The translations under genes and the position numbers were made by a program. 64,000 nt of DNA, taken from positions 4,356,001 through 4,420,000 of the forward strand of contig WPIO01000014.1 of NCBI GenBank assembly GCA_009760855.2, written 5' to 3'. The notes below the pieces were generated by a model. The model ran no database searches. It had not been told where the DNA came from and saw only the letters and a list, made by a program, of their open reading frames with translations. The DNA is from Cristatella mucedo (taxonomy: Eukaryota > Bryozoa > Phylactolaemata > Cristatellidae). Within the stretch, counting starts at the first letter, position 1, and each line of letters opens with the position of its first letter. Of this stretch, positions 55,401-64,000 are shown piece after piece.

Positions 55401-57419
55401 AATATATCAGAAAAACCTGTTATTATTATTCCACAGATTTATATTAATCAAGTATCGTACGCACCAAAACCGCCAGCTATTACTTGCGTATAGCTGCTGT
55501 CCAGCATGGCATACCCTGAAGTAATTCAATCTGCCGTAGCTCACTAATTATTAAGCAAGCACACTTTTTTTTATATTAGCATCGAGAGCTAGGGGAGTGC
55601 GAATACAGAACCACACACATAGACGACTAGACTATTTACTTAGAATGCGCATTGAAACTACTAATGATTAAAATGCGTTCAAAATTACAGGTATTCACAG
55701 TGCATTTTCGTAAGTACACCTCTGTACAATCCAGCTCATACGTGGCGTCAGCTAAAAATGTGTACATGATCCCCATAAGTAATCAGTACGAAGAAGTAGG
55801 TGCATTCAAATTTGTTGAAAGGAACAACGAATGAGCGGTTAACTTTGTCAAAAGCGCTCTGCGATTTGAGTGTGAAGCCCAGAAATGAGTTCACTGGAGC
55901 ATTTAATATCTCTCCTCTCAGCTAACAAGTTTGAACCACCGCTGCTCCTCAGTGACGCCAATCGCTGGCCGGATTGCATATAGTCTTTTCAACTCTTTGA
56001 AGGTCACAGTTCTAGTTTGTCCTAAATTCTAGCTTTAGCTGCTAATCCTAAGTTTGAGCTTGCCAACTATTTGAAGGTAATAGTCCTTTGAAGCTCAACC
56101 GCTTGAGCGCTGCATTCGGATTATGCACTGTCCCGTTGCAGATCTCGGGCTATTGCTTCGGTGCGGACGGCATACGCACGCGCAGGCTTTTGCATTGTTC
56201 GGTGAAGGCAGAAATCTACCCTAAGTACGGCGGCGCCGATCCTCGCGGAGAAGCGATCAAGCTAGAATGGAAAGTCAATAAAACAGATCGCTTATGCCGG
56301 CAAAATAATGCAGCTAGCGATATTTAGCTATAGGCGATAGCGTACCTCGACTGCTTTAGCTTTCCGGCAGAGATCACACGATAGCACCTGCCGCTGCCGT
56401 AAATTTCCAACTTCATGGAGTTTCACGAAATATTGGCAAAGATCAGGTGGGTTCTTAGTGTGGAACGATTGTAGTGCGATCGAACGAAAACGGGCGAGTT
56501 GTAAGCCTTTTTTATCCTTCTTCGCATTGAAGTATGCTATTCCACGTACACAGCCCGTTGTTGCGACTTGAATGCGGTAACAGTTCGCTGTCCAATCTTA
56601 GCCGGGATTTAAGTGGTACAAAAATGTATGCCACGTGCCTTCACACGGACAGCGATCAGAAATGCAAGCCGAGATTTATGCTGAAACATAGTGCCGAAAA
56701 TATTTTGCCATTAATTCATGGTTTATTTCACATCCAAGATTGATCACGAGTTGCAGATAAGCATTCAACACTGATGAGGATTTTTCATTCTAGCTGAACG
56801 AGTTCTACTCTCTTGCAATTGCAAAAGTAAAGCTACACTAGTTCTTAAACGGCGAGCCACTTGTTCTTACACTGTTCAACCAACACTGCTCACGCACTTT
56901 GTCGTCTCTTCCGATTTGGGAAGCTGCTCACGAAATGGTTGCACAGATGCCTTCCGGTTGCTGTAAGTCGCTTGTGTCATCAGTATGCAATTCCACGGCG
57001 GTGCTTTTCAAATATTTAGACTGCCAACTAATGTGAAAAAAGTGCTTGATCTGACCGGTAAAAAATAAAGAGCGAAAGATGCGGCTGTAAACTTTCTCAC
57101 CACTGATATGCACTAGATAATCGGTCCGTTTAGTCTCTGGCGGGCTCAATTGATTTGCACCAAAAACCGATGTAGTCCGGAAGTGCTCCTCAGCAGACGC
57201 TCCCGCACAGCACCGGCGGCCATCGCAGTGCAAAGCTCTGCGCTGCTGCAGGCGGCGACACGAAGTAAGGCCATAGCCGCATAAGCTTTCCGCGCACTTT
57301 CAATCAAACCCTGGGTGGATACTTTACCTAATAGCCTACTAGCCCCTGATTAAGAAGAGCGGTGGAAGGCTCAGTGAGCCAGCTCCGGTTTTTTATGGGG
57401 TATATTTGCAATTGTAATG
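55401..57419. other. unassigned stretch
   Basis: Frames up to about 100 codons without motif. No repeat recognised. Confidence 0.4.
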
Positions 57420-57750
57420 TAATGGAATGTAATATATCTCCGTCTGTAACTCCACAAAGTCATAAAGACCATGTGGGTGTTACGCAGGAGAGTTTTGTAT
57501 AGCGCACTCACAGCCTAAGCGGCTTTCGGTACGCATTCGGTAGCCAACAGACTTCGTCTCACGCAACAAAGAGAAAGTGGGAAGCATAGCAGAGTCAGGA
57601 GAGCAGTTGATGTAGTGAGTAGCATAAAAGTAGCAGTTCAGGACCGCTGAAAAAGATGTGCCATAGTCGGCAGTAGGAGAGTAGTTGTCGTTGTGTAAGA
57701 ATCGTGGAAGCGAGTTCCACAGTCTAGGACCTGCAGAGCTAAAGCTTCAC
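57420..57750 (-). repeat. LINE-B 3' end
   Basis: It starts with the (TGTAA)n-type end and TCTCCGTCTGTAACTCC, then GGTACGCATTCGG, GACTTCGTCTCACGC and CGAGTTCCACAGTCTAGGAC, as in 39890-40345, without the SINE. Confidence 0.85.
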
Positions 57751-57769
57751 CATTAAAAAAGAAACTAAA

Positions 57770-58262
57770 ACCGTTCCAGTTTCTCCCAGCCTGTGCTCAG
57801 TCCTAGTGAAGACTTTGAGGTTCTGTCACTTACTTTTAGGTCCCTTCACTCTCTAGCTCCAGCCTACCTATCAGAACTACTTCCTCACCAGGTCAACAAT
57901 CGAACAAACTGCTGTTCTGACTCGAGTTGTTTAGCCATGCCTCGTACGAACCTCAAAACTTTTGGAGACCATGCCTGTAGTTCGTATTCTTAAAAAGCCC
58001 TGAATTCACTACCGACGCACTCACAATGTCAACTGACATGACGATATTAAAAAGAAGCTTAAACCATATCTGTTTATTATAGCATGTAGTGGGTTTTTCT
58101 GTTCGCACTTCGTGTGCACATGCCTGCTTATACTGTGCCTGCTTTTTGTGGATGTTACCGCGAATCATTTGGTAATGCTTTCAATACAGCATTTGTAAAA
58201 TGCCCAGCAATAGATTCAGTTATCTGAGTGCGCTATACAAATGTATCATTATTAATATTATT
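57770..58262 (+). repeat. LINE-A copy, degenerate
   Basis: TTACTTTTAGGTCCCTTCAC, AGCCTACCTATCAGAAC, TTTTGGAGACCATGCC, then a worn 3' UTR and (ATT)n at 58250. Confidence 0.75.
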
Positions 58263-58956
58263 ATTATTGCGAATCTGTCCTTTGCGTCCCGGTGTATTCT
58301 GGCACTGTACATGCCATGAATACTGCAGTGGCACTCTTCCTTTTCAGCACACATGCTGTGCCGAGATAGAGATTTCGCTCTCTTGGGTGTTATATCAATG
58401 TAGCAGTTTTACAGTCGAGTCAACTTTTGGTAGGTGCGATCGACGGGAAATCGCCACTGCATGTTGTAGACAGCACAAGAGATCTGCCAGTGGCTCAGCG
58501 GGAGGGGGGACTACACATGCGCCTGACAAAGAGAAGGCGACATCAGGCGATCGGGTGACACGACGAGCGCCGAGACGACTCAGAACGGGTCTTGTGCAGC
58601 TCTATGGGTCGGCTCATTCACTTGTTCATACATCAAAATGCACAGCTGCACAGAGCGAAGAGGGATATGCATCGCGGAGGGCGCAAAAAGCCATGGATCT
58701 CAAAGCCACTAAACGCAGTTATCTAAACACTCTGTTGAGAAACGTTGCTGTACTAAAGCACCAAAAAGTACTGTTTGTGGACGAAACATGTGTGCATAAC
58801 ATAAGTTTAATGAGCGGCGTACTTCCGGCGGTGCGCCAGACCGTACACTTCGACAAGTGCTTTTCTTTGCGGCTAATAAATCCAAAGGTTTGGACTGCTG
58901 CGAAGCCAAGTGGCAATAGTTTGACAAGGCGCCGAAAGTTGGTTATTTTCATCTAG
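58228..58956 (+). other. unassigned 242-codon open frame
   Basis: The frame starts within the LINE-A tail, so its first 15 or so codons are repeat-derived. A LINE-like stem (GAGATAGAGATTTCGC / TCTCTTGGGTGTTATATC) occupies about 58350-58405. The rest (58405-58956) contains basic and cysteine residues and a segment LLRNVAVLKHQKVLFVDETC with slight resemblance to DDE transposases (VDE), which is not enough to name it. No splice or promoter signal is evident. It may be chance in a GC-richer stretch. Confidence 0.25.
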
Positions 58957-61029
58957 GGCGTCCGAGCGCTTCTGATTCGTAGGGCTTTAGCGACCGAGCC
59001 AGCACACGTGCCTTTCGCAACACCCCTTGCATCGCTAGGCGGAGGTCGGTGGGTGTTTTCGCACGGTACGACTGCCCATGCGTCGGCCAAAGGGCGCCTG
59101 CTCGCACCTGAGCTGCGCCTGCTCGCAATAGCCGCGTTGCAGTTCGTGCAGTCGGCGTTACAACGAAACTGCTGCTTCTCTTTCTCATTTCCTCCATTGA
59201 GTCGGTGGCGGAGAGTGAAGATGAAGCAGCAACAGATAAAGGAAGCTCTCGAAAAAAATGTGGCAGATTAACAGAGTTCTTTGTTTTCTTGAATTTATTG
59301 AAACGTTGGCGTGCTAGGTCAACGAACCGGTCACGTCTTTATCTATTGTTAGGCGGCACAAAAACCTACGTCATATAATACTCAGGAGCTGAGGTCCAGG
59401 CTTTGTGACAGGCAGTTGAGTTTCGCTATGGGCATAGACCTGTGAGTTGCATTGCTCTATGGCTGTTGGCGTAGGTCCATATACCAGCCGCTCAGTGCTA
59501 TACCTTCGTGGCTGTCAAACCCAGCTAATGCATAGAGCTAGCTCACTTTCTGCTATGGGCTCAGTGTCCACAGCAGGATGTCTCACATGGTCTCCAGCTT
59601 CTCTCCATGTTTACTTTAAATAAACATTTATTGAGATATATTTTCTGCTCATAGTTTCTCCCTAAACCTAAATACTAAACTCCAAGCTCAAATGCCTAAA
59701 CCCTACACCCATAATCTCAAGCCCCAAAAATTCTGAAACCTTATCACCAAACTGTAACCAGTTAACCCATCAATACACAACCCCTAAACAGTGCATTCAA
59801 AATCCTAAGCCCTTAGCTAAAAAGATAGCCATCAACGCGTTTATTTAACGTGAATAAAAACAGACTCTGGGGACCATGTTAAATAGCCTGCTATGGGCAC
59901 AGTATCCATAGCGGAAAGTGAGCTGGCTCTATGGATAAACGACGCCGTATCAGTTAGTAAGTCAGGACATGGACTTATCATATAAAGTCCAGGGCGCTCT
60001 TTAATGCTGCCTACCTGCTCAGCTACCATAGGAATACCTGCAAGCGTTCCTGCTGCACCTAAAAGTACTCAAGAAGACACTCGCGTACATCGGTTACTGG
60101 GAACTCTATATGGTTAGAAACACGCACTGGATCGTGCACAGGTAGGCACACATATTGTTTTGTTGAGCTCGATGTATAACTTCCGGTTTAAGTACGTCTT
60201 ACAAAATAATTTTATTTACCATAACTGAAAAATGTTGACCGTCTTCGGAAATTCCCCTTAAGCGTTTCAAAACTAAAGTACACGGTCAAACGTTCGACAG
60301 TTAGCATTGATTCCGTCCTAATATCATGGATAATCTGCAGCAGGACTCACTTTGGTTTACAGTAGGTACGTTTTTTCTTGAAAGCGTGGAGAAATGAGTA
60401 TACAACAATCTTAAAGAAAATACTACATAAAATAACAGAAAGTTTCAGTAGAGCAATAATACCTAACAGCTATTATAAAGATCACTATGGAGATGCTGTC
60501 AACTCTGGAATTTGTATTGCTCTTCACATTGAAGAGGAGGCAAAAGAAAGCATGTAGACCCAGAATGTTTTTGTGGATTGATATCATTGTTATCTGATCG
60601 GGATTTAAGCTTGATAGATTTGTCTGTGACATTATTTCAGTTGGTGACGAGTACCTCGGATTTCGAGTGTCAGATGTTTTTTTTATTCCTTGCAGTACCG
60701 TGCTACACTTGCTTTACGTAATCAATTTGGTAACTGGAGCTATTTTGGTCTGACAGCTTCAGTGTCATTTGTCACACTCTTAGCGTGACTGGAATATCAT
60801 GTCGGTTCTTATAAAAAAAAACACAAATTGAATGGTATATAACGACAGCGCAAACCGGTGAGCACGCCGGCGAAAAAAGGGCAATTGAATCGGGAAGCTA
60901 AAAATTTTCGGGAGGTACATCGCGATGAGGCCATTTCCTAACTCCTTAACAAAAGCAATTTTCACACGATCACTCTGGGGGCTGAGCAAATAGGAAGCAT
61001 GATTAAAAGAAAGCTCACCATTTACACTT
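58957..61029. other. unassigned, with degenerate CCTAAA-like tract at 59655-59830
   Basis: No gene. The 59655-59830 stretch has many CCTAAA, CCCTAAA-like and CTAAAC words without a fixed period. The remainder is AT-rich. Confidence 0.4.
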
Positions 61030-61400
61030 TCTTGAAAAAGGAAGACCGCAGTAGAGCATACGCTGAACAGAAGCAGGACTCACCCTGCTGCAAACGCGAT
61101 TTACGCATAAGCTCTTCTCTCCCGCATTCGACTATGGCATATCTTTTCCATTTGTTTTGAGCTGCAACGTCCGTGCAAATCAATTCATCGACTGCCCTTC
61201 AGACTAAGCTATACTTCTGAATTTCTCTTTTCTGTGCGAGGTGGATTCTGTTGGAGACCATTTTCGCACCGAAAGCCTCTTGCGCTTTGAGCGCGTTATC
61301 TCGGGCGTAACCCACACTTAGTATTATGTCGCTTTGTGAGTCACGGACGGAGATACTAGCAGGTACATGAATACATAGTCTGGCAAAAGTTGATTTGGCC
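61030..61400 (+). repeat. LINE-B 3' end, degenerate
   Basis: CATTCGACTATGGCATATC, GCGAGGTGGATTCTGTTGG, CGCACCGAAAGCCTC and GTCACGGACGGAGATAC follow LINE-B order. Confidence 0.65.
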
Positions 61401-62699
61401 CGACTTGTGTATGGCCAACTCTTCCAACTTCTTCTTGTGTTCGTTATTCTCTTTGAGGATCTCGGCGAAATTCCTTTCAATGTATCGCTGGTTGGAGAGA
61501 CAGTCATAAAATAAATAGTTGGATCGTGTAATCCAGCTAATCAGAACTCTCGGACAATTTTAAGTGGTTAAACATGTTTAGCTAACATAATTCAGAAGGC
61601 TCGTTATGCTCGACTTGTAAGAATACAGTGGCATCAAGTTATGCAAGCCTCAGGCCATGTTTTTTCGTAGAGCTCCTTCGCAGCAGGATTGCAACCAAGA
61701 ACCAGGCTTCAAAGTGGATACTGCGGACCTAAAGCTCAATGGAGGGTGGACCATAGCTGTTTAAACGGCGGCGCCAGCTAAAGCAGCCAGATTAGGGCTG
61801 ATTATTCGCGATTATTCGATTACGTTAGTGTGCAATAATCAATGGCCGATGCTGTATGGCGATGCCGGCGCCACGAGATAGGCAGGCAGTTGAGATTCCA
61901 GACTCGGCATTGCCGTTGGAGCTGGTTTGAGCTCTAGGCCACAGAGCCGTTGGTGTATGTCATGGCAGCTGTTGAACGCCTGTAACAGCCCACTGCTGTC
62001 AAATAGACTTGTCTGCATTACAGAAATGCACTTAATATGGTTAAGGTACTAGCGCTCGTCGTCGCTGGTGTTTCTGCTACTTTCGGCATAGCAGCGTGCA
62101 CTGGTGCAGCACCCACAAGTAGCTAGCCATGCCTCAAGGTTCCCGCGTCACCGGTAATTGTCGGGCGCTGGCTGAGACTAGCAGCGTTGCGAGCGCTGTG
62201 TTTGCAGCCTAGTTCTGACCGGACGTGAAAACCGCGCACAGCGTTTGCAACGCTGTGTCAGGTGAGCAATCGAGAAAGTGAATCTACTACACGAGACTGA
62301 AATTACTCTCCTCTTATGCTCAGACCCCCTGGCGAAAGCAGTATTAAACAAATTCGAGCATGTAACGATAACTGTACGGATAAGGGAGCAACAGCCAAGT
62401 TATTAAATGAATCTGTGATACCTCGCCTAAACTTCAGCCGAAACCAACGTCGACCACACTGGGCGCCACTGCTCAGCTAAACCCCAGCCAAGGTCAAGGT
62501 TTATCCCACTGGTCTATTAGCATGCAGGCAGACTGCAGTCACACTTTTAACTAACAGCATTTATCTTGGTTATGTAGCTGCACTCCTATAAAGCCCATAA
62601 TTAGCCAAAAATAGCTACTTCTAAATCGAACGTTGGCTGAATCAAAGTAACTCGTTTATGGTATGTGTCGGCGCCGCCATGGCCGGCAGCCTACGGCCA
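61401..62699. other. unassigned stretch
   Basis: No supported feature. Confidence 0.4.
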
Positions 62700-62800
62700 C
62701 ATTTCATTTTCATTTTAATAACAATAATGATAATTCATACGATAAAGTGCCCTCAGATAACTCAATCTCTTTCTAAGCGCTTTACATTTGCTGCAGATGA
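62700..62800 (-). repeat. LINE-A 3' tail fragment
   Basis: AATAACAATAATGATAATTC, AAGTGCCCTCAGATAACTC, AAGCGCTTTACATTTGCTGC in reverse. Confidence 0.8.
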
Positions 62801-63350
62801 AGAACGATTCTTATGCTTGCCAACTACAATTTCTATGAAATTATTAGTTAATATGCTTCATTCTCAGTCTACGTGGAGTGCCTAGGGTGAGTGTTAATCA
62901 TTAGTATTCCCCACAATGAAGCACTCTCAAGTGTTCATTAACAAGGGGCACGGCTACACGGACTGCGGGTCAGCTGCCCTAAACTGGTTGTGCAATGGAG
63001 AACAAAATTAAGGTGCAAGGCTTTGCAAAAACTTCCTTCGGCAAGGTGATGCAAATTTAAGAACTGTGAAAATGCGTTTGCACATCACTGGGGTGTAAAA
63101 ACAAACACGTGACGTGCATAGACACGCGAGCTGTTTTGTATTCGCAAAGCTGCAGGGAAAATGCGAACTCGGCTCAAACTGTCGGAGAGAACGAACTAAG
63201 CTGTACTACGGGTAGTAAATGAGAATTAAATTAAGCCACCAGCACTGGACCGCAAAAATTGCTACTATATTAAGAAGAGACATAGGCCGCAGCACAGCAG
63301 CATCAGCAATTGTAGACTCTGCACAGCTTCCTGCACGTCGCTCCCTTAAC
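62801..63350. other. unassigned stretch
   Basis: No supported feature. Confidence 0.4.
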
Positions 63351-63353
63351 GGC

Positions 63354-63491
63354 GCTGGTTTGGCCCAGCGGTTACGGTGCTCACCCAAACCGAGGTCTGG
63401 CCGATATCGTGGGCTCAAGCCCCGTGGCATATGTGAGGCACCTGAATATAGAGATAAATTTCTCTTAGGACGCAATACATATGAATTATTC
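63354..63491 (+). repeat. SINE-1
   Basis: GCTGGTTTGGCCCAGCGG, TCGTGGGCTCAAGCCCC, GGCACCTGAATATAGAG and TTAGGACGCAATACATATGA; moderately diverged. Confidence 0.75.
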
Positions 63492-63866
63492 TATAGGGAG
63501 CTGGAGGAATTACCCTGTACCTCTCTGAAATTGCTCCTATTTATTGTCACGTCAAAGGTGCGAGATCCAAACAGTGAGCTGAGCACACTCTGGCCTTAAA
63601 AATACTTTTGCTGGTTGATATTACTGCATTAAGTGTGTAAGCCCAGTGATAAGCTGTACTTGCACTTCAAGCTCGCGAGCCTGAGACCTGCAGAATTTCC
63701 CTCCCACAAACGACTGTGAACGCTACAGAGGCTTTTCTGCCACAGTGCGAAGGAGGCTGTTGTATTTTTTTTTTAACTTATTTCTTCTTTACGAGTGTGC
63801 GAAGACCTCTGCATTGCTTCACAAGACACTAATCATGGGTTCGAGACTGGATATTCTCTACCTTAT

Positions 63867-64000
63867 ATAATTCATTTGTGTAGCGCACCAAGAGAACTTA
63901 ATTTATATTTAGACGCTTCACATAAGCCTCGGGGCTCGAGCCCATGACCTCAGCCAGCCCTTGGAGATGATTATATCTTCTTGTACTAAGATTCTTAGGG
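63867..64000 (-). repeat. SINE-1, runs off the right edge
   Basis: Reverse copy: TATAATTCATTTGTGTAGCG, CACATAAGCCTCGGGGCTCG and AGCCCATGACCTCAG. Confidence 0.7.

Noticed and set aside
63219-63599. 126-codon frame
   Set aside because: Runs through a SINE-1 copy; no motif outside it.

Overview
The window is animal genomic DNA in two parts: a decayed, virus-derived mobile element at the left end (about 1-7.7 kb) and a large, intron-rich, repeat-loaded host region (about 7.7-64 kb). The host signals are spliced cytochrome P450 exons with kilobase introns, LINE and tRNA-derived SINE copies, LTR-element remnants and long dinucleotide tracts. An invertebrate metazoan fits best. I cannot name the species; an arachnid or a marine invertebrate would both fit.

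1-7.7 kb. An AT-rich block carries the structural half of a Polinton/adintovirus-like element with closely packed genes. In order it holds two tandem paralogues of a Polinton-type minor structural protein, a short glycine-rich protein running into a coiled coil (pVI-like layout), a double-jelly-roll major capsid protein, a lambda/YqaJ-type exonuclease, a tail-fibre-like protein, a small zinc-binding protein on the minus strand, a DDE integrase and a small minus-strand membrane protein. Almost every gene is broken by stops or frameshifts, so the copy is dead. PolB, packaging ATPase and protease are not seen and would lie left of the window if present. Seven gene starts, on both strands, carry TATAGA (or TATAG) within about six bases of the ATG, including one divergent pair only 10 bp apart. 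A host LINE tail sits inside the first gene, so the block is a genomic integration. The block ends near a 44-bp-arm hairpin at 7575-7691.

7.7-33.1 kb. After a Ty3/gypsy integrase remnant fused to a LINE end, this region is dominated by one CYP2-clan P450 gene on the minus strand. Five coding exons were placed at 33050-32708, 29595-29104, 24369-24189, 19975-19682 and 13939-13752. The last exon, with the haem cysteine, has no ATG and lies in a GC-rich island. The introns hold LINE and SINE copies, a solo LTR and a long CT tract.

33-64 kb. No certain host gene was found. The stretch contains nested copies of two LINE families (called LINE-A and LINE-B here), two SINE families (SINE-1, SINE-2), GA/CT tracts, a GC-rich island at 37.3-38.4 kb, a 17-bp minisatellite at 52.8-53.3 kb and a few unassigned open frames. 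LINE-A ends in a stem-loop plus (ATT)n that is shared with SINE-1, which suggests the SINE uses the LINE machinery.
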